Shown piece by piece: positions 26,392-36,336 of a DNA stretch of 64,000 nt (its first letter is position 1; the number at the start of each line of letters is the position of its first letter). The translations under genes were made by a program, and so were the position numbers. The notes below the pieces were generated by a model that was not told the origin of the DNA, did not search any database, and was given only the letters and a program-made list of their open reading frames with translations. The stretch is from Chitinophaga niabensis (GTDB taxonomy: Bacteria > Bacteroidota > Bacteroidia > Chitinophagales > Chitinophagaceae). The stretch covers positions 1,054,001 to 1,118,000 of the forward strand of contig NZ_FSRA01000002.1 in assembly GCF_900129465.1 (NCBI RefSeq), in the 5' to 3' direction.

Positions 26392-26712
26392 CTAAGCCCG
26401 TTTGCCGGCTCTGAAATCATTCAAAATGTTCTTCTTCCGGTTTTCCTGCCACTGGTTGGTGAGGTACACCACCAGGCGGCTGATCGTAAAAGTGGGGATG
26501 AAATCCAGGCCGGGGAACAGCTCCTCAATGAAATTGAATACGCCACCGAAACCACCGATCGGCCCACCAAACATTTTGTAAAAGATGAGGGCCGATATAG
26601 GCGCCCAAATTACATCACTCACTTCCCCGAATACCGGAACTGCATAACTGGCGCAACCCAACAGGTCCATCAGCAGGCAAAGTGTTAAACTGGGAGTAAC
26701 TCTTCTTTCCAT
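26392..26712 (-). CDS. Small conserved-looking membrane protein
   Basis: A 106-residue protein from the ATG at 26712; the GTG two codons upstream adds nothing. The first half is hydrophobic and glycine-rich (LLMDLLGCASYAVPVFGE, WAPISALIFYKMFGG, GGFGGVFNFIEELFPG) and probably forms two or three short membrane segments. The end is strongly basic (NQWQENRKKN, AGKRA) and should be cytoplasmic. The motif pair FGEVSD and WAPISA looks conserved, but no named family is recognised. It faces away from the barrel operon and has its own upstream gap of 220 bp shared with the Hyi-like gene. Confidence 0.65.
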   Translation of the reverse strand: MERRVTPSLTLCLLMDLLGCASYAVPVFGEVSDVIWAPISALIFYKMFGGPIGGFGGVFNFIEELFPGLDFIPTFTISRLVVYLTNQWQENRKKNILNDFRAGKRA

Positions 26713-26934
26713 ACACACATGCTTTTGTATATATAATCAAATAACCTACCAAAATGTTACTGCCCCTGGGCATAGGAACCAGCAAATCCCTGAAAAGCAC
26801 ATCATAAATCCTTATCCATAAAGCGTTTGCGTTCGAATGCGGTTTGTCCTTATTTTGAAAAAAACGTATTTCCACGGTGCTTGCAAACGGACAAAATTTC
26901 TCTTAAATTCACCCCTGGTAAACCCGTTCCACTT

Positions 26935-27824
<890 letters not shown>

Positions 27825-27828
<4 letters not shown>

Positions 27829-28367
27829 TATTTCCAGTCACGGCGCAGCATCCCCATCACTACCATATCCACGTAATGCCCGTGGAGCTTGGCGCTCTGG
27901 CGTAGTATACCTTCTTTGGAAAAGCCCAGCTTGATGGGGATCTGGGCGCTTTTCTCGTTCTGTAACACAAAACGGATCTCTACCTTATTCAGCCGGAGCG
28001 CTGCAAATGCATAGCTGATAATGGTCCTGCAACTATTGGTAACAATTCCCTTACCCTGGAAAGATTCCGTGAGCCAGTAACCGATCTCTGCTTTTTGCAG
28101 CGGATGGTCCCAGTCGTGCAAATCAATAACTCCACAAAGATGGCCACCATGCCATATTCCGAAGGCAATCGCATCCTGCTCGCTGGCTTTACGCAACATG
28201 AGTTCAATGAAGCGGAGAGAATGTTCTTCTGTTGTATTGTAATCCACCCAGGGCAGGTATTTACGCAATGCTTTACGGGATGTATTAACCGCCAAAAACA
28301 GGTCAGGAGCGTGTTCCGGTTGTAATTGTCTTAACAGGGTGGTATCGTTTACAGGTAGTTCCAGCAT
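27825..28367 (-). CDS. GNAT N-acetyltransferase (RimJ/RimL type)
   Basis: A 180-residue acetyltransferase of the RimJ/RimL (Acetyltransf_3) group. Visible features are the N-terminal LPVNDTTLLRQLQPEHAPDL, the central strand GVIDLHDWDHPLQKAEIGYW and the acetyl-CoA loop LTESFQGKGIVTNSCRTII (Q/R-x-x-G-x-G/A type). The late strand LNKVEIRFVLQNEKS and RQSAKLHGHYVDMVVMGML are typical of enzymes acetylating ribosomal-protein N-termini or similar amines. The substrate is not predictable. It ends inside the convergent Hyi-like gene (4-bp overlap). Confidence 0.9.
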
Positions 28368-28405
28368 AATCTTCAGGTCAAAAATACAGATATCCCCTTA
28401 AAACG

Positions 28406-28439
28406 CAACAGGCGATCCCCTTTCGAAGATCACCTGTTG
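28406..28439 (-). terminator. Hairpin terminator after the lipoprotein gene
   Basis: CAACAGGTGATC and GATCGCCTGTTG on the minus strand form a 12-bp stem with one U-G wobble, followed shortly by GCGTTTTAAG. On the plus strand the same position would be a C-A mismatch, so minus-strand use (ending the 28468-29109 gene) is favoured. Confidence 0.65.
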
Positions 28440-28467
28440 TTTTGATTATGACGGTACTGTACTACTA

Positions 28468-29109
28468 CTAACGTTGCGTGATCAATTGCTGTTTGGTCAT
28501 ATCCTTCACCACCTGTTGACTATACACCACGGCCATTCTGGCTGCAGAGGACGGGTCAAAGGTTTCAGTGCGCACGGAATAAAGCAATTGTTTGTTCTTC
28601 ATGCTGTATAAATTACTTTCAAGGAAGTATTTGGTGTTGGTTGTATAATACCCCGGTTCATAAATACGGTTGTACATACTTCCGTAGTAAGACCACCAGC
28701 CACCATAATAAGGACGGTAGAACATCGTTCTGCCTGGTACGTAATTCTTTTCTTTGGATTTATCCAGCATTACGATCGTGAGCACCTGGTCCACATCTTT
28801 TTTACGGATCATGTTCATGGCCTTTTCTTCCTTCAATCCTTTAAACGTTTTCGGCCCATATGTTTCATAAGCGGATACAGCGTTGTATCCCTTTTGTTTC
28901 AATGCGGCCACCATTTCTTCTTCCATCCTGGCCTGCAAAGCACCCTGGCGGTCCTGGACCAGTCCCAGTACCATGATCTTCTGATCAGGACTTAAGGATG
29001 TTTCCGGTTCTTTCCAGGAAGAAGTCACTTTGGTGCTGGAACAGGCTGAGAGGAACAACGCCAGGCCTGATAGCACCACCACGGTTAATATTTTCATCTG
29101 TTTCATCAT
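28468..29109 (-). CDS. Lipoprotein of unknown function (DUF4136-like)
   Basis: A 213-residue protein with a type II signal peptide; the lipobox is LSAC with the lipidated cysteine near residue 23 (LALFLSACSST). The mature domain resembles small envelope lipoproteins that bind or assemble at the outer membrane (DUF4136-like), with KIMVLGLVQDRQGALQ, EEMVAALKQKGY and DVDQVLTIVMLD. A tyrosine/tryptophan-rich stretch (FYRPYYGGWWSYYGSMYN) follows at about 130-147. The downstream end carries its own hairpin terminator. Two other in-frame ATGs lie within four codons of the start, so the exact N-terminus is uncertain. Confidence 0.72.
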   Translation of the reverse strand: MMKQMKILTVVVLSGLALFLSACSSTKVTSSWKEPETSLSPDQKIMVLGLVQDRQGALQARMEEEMVAALKQKGYNAVSAYETYGPKTFKGLKEEKAMNMIRKKDVDQVLTIVMLDKSKEKNYVPGRTMFYRPYYGGWWSYYGSMYNRIYEPGYYTTNTKYFLESNLYSMKNKQLLYSVRTETFDPSSAARMAVVYSQQVVKDMTKQQLITQR

Positions 29110-29208
29110 CGTCTGGAGTTTTTATACTGATTAGACGGAGAAAGAGAGGCAAAAGATACATGGGGTAGGGGGAATTAACAATAATTTGGGGGAACTGTTA
29201 AAGGAATG

Positions 29209-29236
29209 AAAAAAGGAGCCATGCGGCTCCTTTTTT
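29209..29236. terminator. Intrinsic terminator after mqnC
   Basis: AAAAAAGGAGCC and GGCTCCTTTTTT form a 12-bp stem around the 4-nt loop ATGC, symmetric with T runs for both strands. It lies 11 bp beyond the mqnC stop on the minus strand. Confidence 0.9.
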
Positions 29237-29246
29237 ATATAGTGGA

Positions 29247-30371
29247 TTAGTAATTGATCACCTGTTCTTCTATCTGTTGCGGAATCTCCCGGAACTGGTA
29301 AAGTTGTGTACGGAGCTGTGGTTCAAAACCTGCTTCCCGGATAGCATCCTGTATGCTTTTATAGGTAAAGCGGTGAGGCGCGCCGGCTGCTGATACCACA
29401 TTTTCTTCGATCATAATAGAGCCAAAATCATTGGCACCTGCATGCAGGCATAATTGCGCAACGGATTTACCTACCGTGAGCCAGGAAGCCTGTATGTTTT
29501 TGATATTGGGCAGCATGATGCGGCTCATGGCGATCATGCGGATGTACTCTTCAGAAGTGGTCATGTTATGCACGCCGCGGATCCTGGAGAGCAGGGTATC
29601 CACATCCTGGAAGGTCCAGGGAATAAAGGCGGTGAAGCCATAATGCCCTTCCGGTTTTTCACTTTGCACCTGGCGGATGGCCACAAGGTGTTCAAAACGT
29701 TCCAGCACGGTTTCCACATGCCCGAACATCATGGTGCCAGAAGAGGCAATGTTGAGTTTATGCGCTGCACGCATCACATCCAGCCATTCCTGCGCACCGC
29801 ATTTTCCTTTGGAAATAAGGCGGCGCACACGATCGTTCAGGATCTCGGCTCCGGCTCCGGGAAGGCTGTCCATTCCCGCTTCCTTCAAAGCTTTCAGCAC
29901 TTCTATATGGGTGCTTTTTTCCAGTTTGGTGATATGGGCTACTTCGGGAGGGCCGAGTGTGTGCAAACGAACATCAGGATACAATTGTTTCAGCTCACGG
30001 AACAGGTTGGTATAAAAGCTGAGGCCCAGTTCAGGATGGTGGCCCCCCTGCAAAAGCAATTGATCCCCGCCATACTTAACGGTTTCCTCGATCTTGCGTT
30101 TATATTCGGCTATTTCAGTGATGTAAGCATCCTTATGGCCGGGTATGCGGTAGAAGTTGCAAAACTTGCAATTGGCCGTGCAAACGTTGGTGGTATTTAC
30201 GTTCCGGTCTATCTGCCAGGTCACCTTACCATGAGGCACCTGCTGCTTCCTTAATTCATTGGCGATCTCCATCAGTTCCGCCAGGGGAGCGTGTTCGAAC
30301 ATATACACTCCTTCCTCTGCCGTTAAAAACTCAAACTGTTGCGCCCTTTTGTATAAATCCTGTAATTGCAT
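29247..30371 (-). CDS. mqnC: Cyclic dehypoxanthinyl futalosine synthase
   Basis: A radical-SAM enzyme of the futalosine route to menaquinone: it cyclises dehypoxanthinyl futalosine. The 374-residue protein has the CxxxCxxC cluster motif in VCTANCKFCNFYR, followed by GGDQLLLQGGHHPELG and PGAGAEILNDRVR. Residues IASSGTMMFGHVE and LCLHAGANDFGSIMIEENVV are typical of the MqnC/MqnE/CofH group; length and motif order favour MqnC. Menaquinone is the main respiratory quinone of Bacteroidota. The in-frame TTG at 30398 was rejected because the ATG at 30371 sits 7 bp after a consensus -7 box. No other mqn genes are nearby. Confidence 0.88.
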   Translation of the reverse strand: MQLQDLYKRAQQFEFLTAEEGVYMFEHAPLAELMEIANELRKQQVPHGKVTWQIDRNVNTTNVCTANCKFCNFYRIPGHKDAYITEIAEYKRKIEETVKYGGDQLLLQGGHHPELGLSFYTNLFRELKQLYPDVRLHTLGPPEVAHITKLEKSTHIEVLKALKEAGMDSLPGAGAEILNDRVRRLISKGKCGAQEWLDVMRAAHKLNIASSGTMMFGHVETVLERFEHLVAIRQVQSEKPEGHYGFTAFIPWTFQDVDTLLSRIRGVHNMTTSEEYIRMIAMSRIMLPNIKNIQASWLTVGKSVAQLCLHAGANDFGSIMIEENVVSAAGAPHRFTYKSIQDAIREAGFEPQLRTQLYQFREIPQQIEEQVINY

Positions 30372-30378
30372 CTTAAAA

Positions 30379-30386
30379 CAAAGGTA
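30379..30386 (-). promoter_or_regulatory. -7 promoter box for mqnC, predicting a very short leader
   Basis: TACCTTTG on the minus strand is an exact TAnnTTTG match whose last base is 7 nt before the ATG. Since this box is centred near -7, the transcript should begin within a few bases of the start codon. Confidence 0.5.
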
Positions 30387-30501
30387 AGGAAAGTGCAAAT
30401 GTTATCCGGGGAACTATTTTGCCGTTTATACCAAATAGCCGTGCAACAAACGAACTTAAATGTTAAATTTAGGTAAATGAGGATGCCCGGCATCATAGCT
30501 T

Positions 30502-31719
30502 ATGCGAATCCATAACCTGTTTCACGTTTTTGTTCTCTGCCTGTCGATCTGTAACGTTAGAGCCCGTGCCCAGGAAAAAGAAAATGCACCGTCTGTCGAG
30601 CCTGAAGCCAGGCTGATCACTCGTTTCCCTTTTAAACAGTATTACGGAGGTGTAGTGGTGATTTCCGCACGCCTGAACGACTACAAGGACACCCTGCAGT
30701 TCCTCCTGGATACCGGCAGCGCCGGAATTTCCCTGGATACCAATACCTGTATAGCCCTGGGCGTAAAGCTCACCCCTTCCGATAAGATCGTCCGCGGGCT
30801 GGGGGCCAGTAAAAACATCTCTTTTGCCTTAGATAATACCCTTCATTTGCCGGGTTTGGATGTGGATAGCCTTGATTTTCATGTGAATGACTACGAACTG
30901 ATCAGCCAGGTATACGGCATCCAGATAGACGGGATCATGGGCTACAGCATCCTGAGCAGGTATGTGGTACAGATCGATTACGACAAAGAAGAGATCCTCA
31001 TCTATACCCAGGGGAGCTTTAAATACCCCCGTGGCGGTTACCTCATGAAGCCCAACCTTACTTTCATTCCCGTGGTAAATTCTCCCCTCCGCAGCGGGAA
31101 ACGGAATGTTAATCACCGCTATTATTTTGATACCGGCGCCGGGATGTGTTTACTGCTCAGCACCCAGTTTGTGAAAGACAGTAGCCTGCTGGTGAAACGC
31201 AAAGCCAAAGTGATCCCCACGGAGGCACAGGGTCTGGGAGGTAAAATGCAGATGTATATCACTACCATGAACGAATTCAGAATAGGCAACTACACTTTCC
31301 GGAATGTACCTACCTACCTGTTTGACGATATTACCAATATCACTTCCTATCCCTCCCTGGCCGGGATGATCGGGAACGACCTGCTCAGGCGGTTTAATCT
31401 GACCCTCAATTACGCCCGCAAGGAAATTCACCTCATGCCCAATACCCACTTCAGGGACCAGTTCGACTATTCCTATACCGGCCTGATCATTTACCTGATA
31501 GACAATCGTATTGAGGTCACAGACGTGATCAGGAACTCCCCGGCAGAAAAAGCCGGCTTTAAAAGAGGGGATTTTGTACTGGCCGTGAATAACAACTTCA
31601 CCACCAACCTCCAGATCTACCGAGACCTCCTGAAGAACATCGGCACCCGTCCTACCCTGCTCATTATGAGGGATGGGGAACTCATGCTGAAAAAGCTGCC
31701 GATCCGCAGCATATTGTAG
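30502..31719 (+). CDS. Retropepsin-like aspartic protease with C-terminal PDZ domain
   Basis: A 405-residue secreted protein (signal peptide about 1-23). Two retropepsin-like half-sites are visible: LLDTGSAGISLD near residue 72 and YFDTGAGMCLLL near residue 212, each with the D-T-G of an aspartic protease. A PDZ domain closes the protein (SPAEKAGFKRGDFVLAVN). Two DTG motifs in one chain mean a pepsin-like two-lobed arrangement could form without dimerisation. Bacteroidota have many such paralogues; the substrate is unknown. The M16 peptidase pair follows after 78 bp, so several proteolytic genes are side by side. Confidence 0.85.
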   Translation: MRIHNLFHVFVLCLSICNVRARAQEKENAPSVEPEARLITRFPFKQYYGGVVVISARLNDYKDTLQFLLDTGSAGISLDTNTCIALGVKLTPSDKIVRGLGASKNISFALDNTLHLPGLDVDSLDFHVNDYELISQVYGIQIDGIMGYSILSRYVVQIDYDKEEILIYTQGSFKYPRGGYLMKPNLTFIPVVNSPLRSGKRNVNHRYYFDTGAGMCLLLSTQFVKDSSLLVKRKAKVIPTEAQGLGGKMQMYITTMNEFRIGNYTFRNVPTYLFDDITNITSYPSLAGMIGNDLLRRFNLTLNYARKEIHLMPNTHFRDQFDYSYTGLIIYLIDNRIEVTDVIRNSPAEKAGFKRGDFVLAVNNNFTTNLQIYRDLLKNIGTRPTLLIMRDGELMLKKLPIRSIL

Positions 31720-31743
31720 CTAATAGCTTTTGTCGTAAATTTG
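31714..31743 (+). promoter_or_regulatory. Promoter of the M16 peptidase pair
   Basis: TTG at 31714-31716 and TAAATTTG at 31736-31743 are separated by 19 bp, a textbook Bacteroidota promoter. The -33 element lies in the last codons of the preceding protease gene. The transcript would start near 31747, about 50 nt before the M16 ATG. Confidence 0.72.
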
Positions 31744-31797
31744 CCCGTTTTGGTTTGATCATCAGGGCATTTTCTTATTTTTCAGTCAAAGACAGAT

Positions 31798-33036
31798 ATG
31801 ATCCATTTTAATAGATTCACTTTAGAGAACGGGCTGCGTGTGATTGTTCATGAAGATAATACAACCCCCATGGCTGTTGTAAATGTGTTGTATGATGTGG
31901 GCGCCCGTGATGAAAATCCTCAACAGACCGGCTTTGCGCATTTATTTGAACACCTGATGTTTGGCGGTTCCGTGAACATCCCGGAATATGACGAGCCCCT
32001 GCAAATGGCAGGCGGGGAAAACAACGCCTTCACCACCAACGACCTTACCAATTACTACATAGAATTACCCGCCGAAAACCTGGAAACAGCCTTCTGGCTG
32101 GAAAGCGACCGGATGTTATCCCTTGCCTTTTCAGAAAAGAGCCTGGAAGTACAACGGAAAGTGGTAACTGAAGAATTTAAGGAGCACTACATTAACAAAC
32201 CTTACGGAGATGTGGGCCATAAGCTGAGGGCATTGTCCTACACCAGCCATCCCTACCGCTGGCAGACCATCGGAAAGGAATTGTCCCATATTGAAAACGC
32301 GCAGCTGGAAGATGTTAAGAACTTCTTTTTCCGTCATTACCGCCCCATCAATGCCATCCTGGTAGTGGCCGGCAAAGTCACCACAGAACAGGTGAAAGCC
32401 CTGGCGGAGAAATGGTTTGGCGATATTCCTTCCGGGGAAAAGTATGTACGTGAACTTCCGGCGGAACCTCCGCAGAAAGCCTCCAACTTCCTGGAAGTAA
32501 AAGCCAAGGTACCTTTAGACGCATTGTACAAAGCCTATCATATTTACCCGCGGAACGACCCGCGTTATTATGCAGCAGACCTTATTTCAGACATCCTGAG
32601 CGGCGGCGGCTCCTCCCGTTTGCACCAGGTGCTCGTGAAAGAGAAGAAACTTTTCAGCAACATCGATTGTTATCATTTTGGCAGCATAGACGCCGGCCTG
32701 CTTTGCATAGAAGGCAAACTGGTAAAGGGCGTTAAAATGAAGGATGCGGAGAAAGGCGTGCAGGAAGAACTGGAAAAACTGCAACAGAACATTATCCCGG
32801 AAAGAGAATTGCAAAAAGTGAAGAACCGCGTAGAAAGCATGCTGGCTTTTGAAGACATGGGTTTATTAAGCCGCGCTAACAACCTCGCCTTTTATGAACT
32901 CTTAGGCGATGCCGCTTTCATGAACAAAGAATTCGAAAACTACGAACGCGTAACAAAAGAAGACATCCACAGAGAGGCTAAGATCATCTTCGACGAAAAG
33001 AACTCCAACACCATTCATTATTACGCAGGAAACTAA
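31798..33036 (+). CDS. M16-family zinc peptidase, catalytic subunit
   Basis: A 412-residue peptidase with the inverted zinc motif HxxEH at His48-Glu51-His52 (AHLFEHLMFGG) and a downstream Glu pair in KVVTEEFKEHYIN. M16 enzymes such as the processing-peptidase beta subunit clamp and cleave unfolded peptides in a closed chamber. There is no signal peptide, so the protein is probably cytoplasmic. It is followed after 9 bp by a second M16 gene lacking the zinc motif, the classic active/inactive partner arrangement. A strong promoter stands upstream. Confidence 0.92.
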   Translation: MIHFNRFTLENGLRVIVHEDNTTPMAVVNVLYDVGARDENPQQTGFAHLFEHLMFGGSVNIPEYDEPLQMAGGENNAFTTNDLTNYYIELPAENLETAFWLESDRMLSLAFSEKSLEVQRKVVTEEFKEHYINKPYGDVGHKLRALSYTSHPYRWQTIGKELSHIENAQLEDVKNFFFRHYRPINAILVVAGKVTTEQVKALAEKWFGDIPSGEKYVRELPAEPPQKASNFLEVKAKVPLDALYKAYHIYPRNDPRYYAADLISDILSGGGSSRLHQVLVKEKKLFSNIDCYHFGSIDAGLLCIEGKLVKGVKMKDAEKGVQEELEKLQQNIIPERELQKVKNRVESMLAFEDMGLLSRANNLAFYELLGDAAFMNKEFENYERVTKEDIHREAKIIFDEKNSNTIHYYAGN

Positions 33037-33045
33037 GAACAAATT

Positions 33046-34329
33046 ATGGTCAACAGAAGTCAGGCACCCGCTATAAAAGATGCAGTAGATTTTGAAATAT
33101 TGCTCAAGCCATATGAGAAGTTTAACCTGGACAATGGCATTCCCGTATATGTGATCCGTTCGGAAGAACAGGAAACCCTGCAGCTGGAACTCGTGTTCCC
33201 AGCCGGCAGCTGGTTTGAAACAGAGAACCTCATCGCTTCTGCTACCAACTTCCTTATGAAGAACGGTACCAGCAAACGCTCTGCTTTAGAGATCAACGAG
33301 GCGGCAGAATACTATGGCGCGTACCTCAACAGGGCATGCTTTCATGAAAATGCCACCTATACATTACACTGCCTTACCAAACATACGGCAGACCTGTTGC
33401 CGGTTTTACAGGAAGTGATCCTCGATCCCGTTTTCCCGGAAGAGGAGCTGAGCACCTTTGTGCAGAACATGAAACAAAAACTGGCGGTGAACCTCACCAA
33501 GTGCGATTTTGTAGCCAACCGCCACATCGATAAATTCCTCTTCGGAGAATTTCACCCATACGGCCGCGTGAGTAATATGCTGGCCTACGATGCTTTGCAG
33601 ACCGAGTCTTTGAAAGCATTCTATAAAAAGCATTACACATACAACAACTGTAAGATCTTCATTGCCGGCAACCTGCCGGCGAACATTATTCCCCTGCTCA
33701 ATCAATACTTCGGCAGTACAAAATGGAATGGGGAAGAACTGATCATTCGCCCGGAGCTACCGGTTTTACCGGCAGAGGAAAAGAAGTTCCGCATCTTCAA
33801 TGATGAGAATGGGGTACAGGGTGCAGTGCGTATAGCAAGGCCATTCCCGAACCGCTACCATCCGGATTTTGGAAAGATGCTTGTGCTGAATACCATCTTT
33901 GGTGGTTATTTTGGATCAAGGCTCATGAGCAATATCCGCGAAGAAAAAGGATATACTTACGGCATCCATTCCCAGATCTACAACTTCCGCCAGGTGAGCG
34001 GCATCAATATCCAAACCGAAGCCGGTCGCGATGTTTGTGAAGCAACCGTTGCTGAAGTGTACAAAGAAATGGAACGCCTGAAGAACGAAGAGATCCCGGA
34101 AGAGGAGCTGAGCCTGGTGCGTAATTTCATGATCGGTTCTATCCTGGGCGACCTCGATGGTGCTTTTCATGTGATCCAGCGTTGGAAAAACCTGATCCTG
34201 AACGACCTCGACGAAAATTATTTCTATAATAATATCCGCATCATAAAAACGATCACTGCCGCTGAGTTACAACAACTTGCGCAGCAATATTATAACAAGG
34301 AGGACTTTTACGAACTGATTGTGATCTGA
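33046..34329 (+). CDS. M16-family peptidase, non-catalytic partner subunit
   Basis: A 427-residue M16 protein in which the region matching the zinc motif reads ATNFLMKNG, so metal-binding residues are absent. It keeps the Arg...Tyr pair that positions substrate in the C-terminal half (SRLMSNIREEKGYTYGIHSQI region). This complements the upstream subunit, which has the zinc site. By analogy with mitochondrial processing peptidase and Sphingomonas-type M16B pairs, the two should form a heterodimer with a single active site. No signal peptide. It shares the promoter of the preceding gene. Confidence 0.9.
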   Translation: MVNRSQAPAIKDAVDFEILLKPYEKFNLDNGIPVYVIRSEEQETLQLELVFPAGSWFETENLIASATNFLMKNGTSKRSALEINEAAEYYGAYLNRACFHENATYTLHCLTKHTADLLPVLQEVILDPVFPEEELSTFVQNMKQKLAVNLTKCDFVANRHIDKFLFGEFHPYGRVSNMLAYDALQTESLKAFYKKHYTYNNCKIFIAGNLPANIIPLLNQYFGSTKWNGEELIIRPELPVLPAEEKKFRIFNDENGVQGAVRIARPFPNRYHPDFGKMLVLNTIFGGYFGSRLMSNIREEKGYTYGIHSQIYNFRQVSGINIQTEAGRDVCEATVAEVYKEMERLKNEEIPEEELSLVRNFMIGSILGDLDGAFHVIQRWKNLILNDLDENYFYNNIRIIKTITAAELQQLAQQYYNKEDFYELIVI

Positions 34330-34394
34330 TCTGCTGTGAACATTCAGCATGCTTTTTGCGTAATTTGATGACAGTATTTTAATCGCGTTCTATC

Positions 34395-34742
34395 ATGGGA
34401 ATACTTATCCGCATCCTCGTTACAGCATTAGCCGCTCTCTTAACGGCCTATTTATTACCGGGCGTTAAGCTGGCCAGTTTCACTTCTGCGCTGCTCCTGG
34501 CTATCGTTTTAGGATTGCTCAATTTACTCGTGAAGCCGGTATTGGTGATCCTTACCCTGCCTGTTACCATTGTAACACTGGGCCTTTTTCTGTTAGTGAT
34601 CAATGCACTGATAGTGCTCTGGGCCAGCAGCCTGGTGAAAGGATTTAAAGTAGATAATTTCTGGTGGGCGCTGATCTTTAGTGTGGTATTGTCTGTTATC
34701 AGCAGTATCATGTTATCGCTCGGGCCTGCGGATAAAGATTAA
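34395..34742 (+). CDS. Phage-holin-family (PF04020-like) membrane protein
   Basis: A 115-residue membrane protein with about four hydrophobic helices and short loops: LVTALAALLTAYLLPGVKL, ALLLAIVLGLLNLLVKPVLV, LPVTIVTLGLFLLVINALIV and WWALIFSVVLSVISSIML. The P-G-V and N-L-x-x-K-P motifs and the T-L-G-L loop are those of the widespread Phage_holin_4_2 family. Despite the name, most members are chromosomal and not linked to phage; their function is unknown. No phage genes are nearby. It starts 65 bp after the M16 pair and faces the D-aminoacylase gene. Confidence 0.85.
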   Translation: MGILIRILVTALAALLTAYLLPGVKLASFTSALLLAIVLGLLNLLVKPVLVILTLPVTIVTLGLFLLVINALIVLWASSLVKGFKVDNFWWALIFSVVLSVISSIMLSLGPADKD

Positions 34743-34747
34743 TTATT

Positions 34748-36325
34748 TTATTCTTTATGGCGTAGTACAACTCCACCGCGCGTACCAATGTGCCGGCCAT
34801 TTTCCACGGTCACCTGCCCATTCACCAGCACGTATTTAAAACCCGTGGCATACTGATGCGGTTGTGTATAAGTGGAAAGGTCTTTCACGGTATTGGGATC
34901 AAAGATCACAACGTCTGCCGCGTAACCCGGCACCAGCAAGCCTCTTTCCTTCAGATTGAACTTTTGTGCCGGTAATGAAGTCATACGCCGTATGGCTTCC
35001 TCCAGCCGGATCACTTTTTCTTCCCGGACATATTTACCCAATACACGGGAGTTGGTACCATAACCGCGGGGATGTGGAACGCCCACTCCAAATTCACGGA
35101 TGCTGGCGTCTGAAGCAAACATGTTGAAGGGATATTTCATGATATATTTCACATCTTCCTCACTCATGCCGTGGAATACCATGCCGGCATTGCCCTGTTC
35201 GGAAAGGTCCAGGATAGTTTGTACTTCATTTGCCAGGGTGGATTTACGGCCCTTCATGATATTGATCTCCATGATGTTCTTTCCGTTGTAAGTAGTGTCC
35301 TGCTTGAAATAAGCCACCACCGCATAATCCAGGTGTTTGAGCTTGCGGCGTTTATAGGTGGCCGTCATTTCTGCTGCAATGCTTTTTCTGATAGCAGGCT
35401 GCTGCAAACGGTAACGGATAGAGTCTGCGCCACCGGAAAGTACCCAGTCCGGCAACATGGTACGCAGGCTGGTACTACTGGCGGTATAAGGATATTGGTC
35501 TATCGTAACTTCCAGCCCTTCATTCCTTGCCTTCTCCACCATGGCCAATGTTATTTTGGAACGGCCCCAGTTCTGTTTTCCGCCTATTTTAAAATGAGAG
35601 ATCTCAACCGGGATGTTGGCCTGCCTGCCAATGGTCAGTGCTTCTTCAATAGCTGCTTCCACAGCATCTCCTTCATTCCGCATATGTGTAGCATACAGCC
35701 CTCCATAGCGGGCAGCCACTTTTGCCATACCTACTACTTCCGGCGTACGGGCGTAAAGTCCCGGCAGGTAAATAAGACCAGTGGAAAGGCCTACTGCGCC
35801 ATCTTTCATCGCTTTTTCCACCAGCGCTTCCATTTGTTGCTGTTCTGCTTCAGAAGGAGCACGATCTGTACTGCCCATCACAGCTCTGCGGATATCATTA
35901 TGGCCAATGAGTGAACCAACATTAATGGAAGTTTTCATACTGTCCAGCTGCCGGAAATAATTACCCAGGTCAACATTGGAAGACCCGCAATTTCCTGTGA
36001 TCACCGTGGTTACACCATCATAAATAAAACTTTCGGCAGTGGGGATCTTGAATTCATCTCCTTCAATATGCGTATGCACATCAATGAATCCCGGCGCCAC
36101 CACCAGTCCATTGGCATCAATGGTTTTACCGGCAGAGAAATTACCGGGTATAGTACCCGTACGGAGCACCTTGCCATTTTTGATGGCTACATCCCCATAG
36201 TACCAGGAGTTGCCGGTACCGTCAATGATCTTTGCATGCCGGATCAGGATGTCGCAATCGGTCTGTGCCTTGCAGGCCAGCGAACCGGCAAAGAAAGTCA
36301 GGAGGAGAAAAAGCCGCTTTGCCAT
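34748..36325 (-). CDS. N-acyl-D-amino-acid deacylase (D-aminoacylase) family
   Basis: A 525-residue amidohydrolase with an N-terminal secretion signal (MAKRLFLLLTFFAGSLACKA). The metal-binding start HTHIEGDEF follows GFIDV, then the family cysteine in TGNCGSSNVD, His in PVEISHFKIGG, DQYPYTASSTSL and the catalytic Asp in MFASDASIREFGVG. These are the D-aminoacylase/DAA subfamily signatures. Such enzymes release D-amino acids from N-acyl derivatives, and in this phylum may work on peptidoglycan or secreted D-amino-acid compounds. The gene starts 11 bp after the DUF4440-like gene, so both are probably one operon. The cysteine in LACKA could be a lipobox instead. Confidence 0.88.
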   Translation of the reverse strand: MAKRLFLLLTFFAGSLACKAQTDCDILIRHAKIIDGTGNSWYYGDVAIKNGKVLRTGTIPGNFSAGKTIDANGLVVAPGFIDVHTHIEGDEFKIPTAESFIYDGVTTVITGNCGSSNVDLGNYFRQLDSMKTSINVGSLIGHNDIRRAVMGSTDRAPSEAEQQQMEALVEKAMKDGAVGLSTGLIYLPGLYARTPEVVGMAKVAARYGGLYATHMRNEGDAVEAAIEEALTIGRQANIPVEISHFKIGGKQNWGRSKITLAMVEKARNEGLEVTIDQYPYTASSTSLRTMLPDWVLSGGADSIRYRLQQPAIRKSIAAEMTATYKRRKLKHLDYAVVAYFKQDTTYNGKNIMEINIMKGRKSTLANEVQTILDLSEQGNAGMVFHGMSEEDVKYIMKYPFNMFASDASIREFGVGVPHPRGYGTNSRVLGKYVREEKVIRLEEAIRRMTSLPAQKFNLKERGLLVPGYAADVVIFDPNTVKDLSTYTQPHQYATGFKYVLVNGQVTVENGRHIGTRGGVVLRHKE

Positions 36326-36336
36326 GAAAAAGAGAT

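Noticed and set aside
26840..26900. Inverted repeats TTTGTCC/GGACAAA and CGTTTGC/GCAAACG before the Hyi-like gene
   Set aside because: Arms are only 7 bp, far apart and not arranged as a contiguous palindrome; likely chance in this gap.
34395..34742. Prophage, suggested by the holin-family name
   Set aside because: No integrase, terminase, capsid or lysis genes are near; this holin-like family is mostly chromosomal with unknown function.
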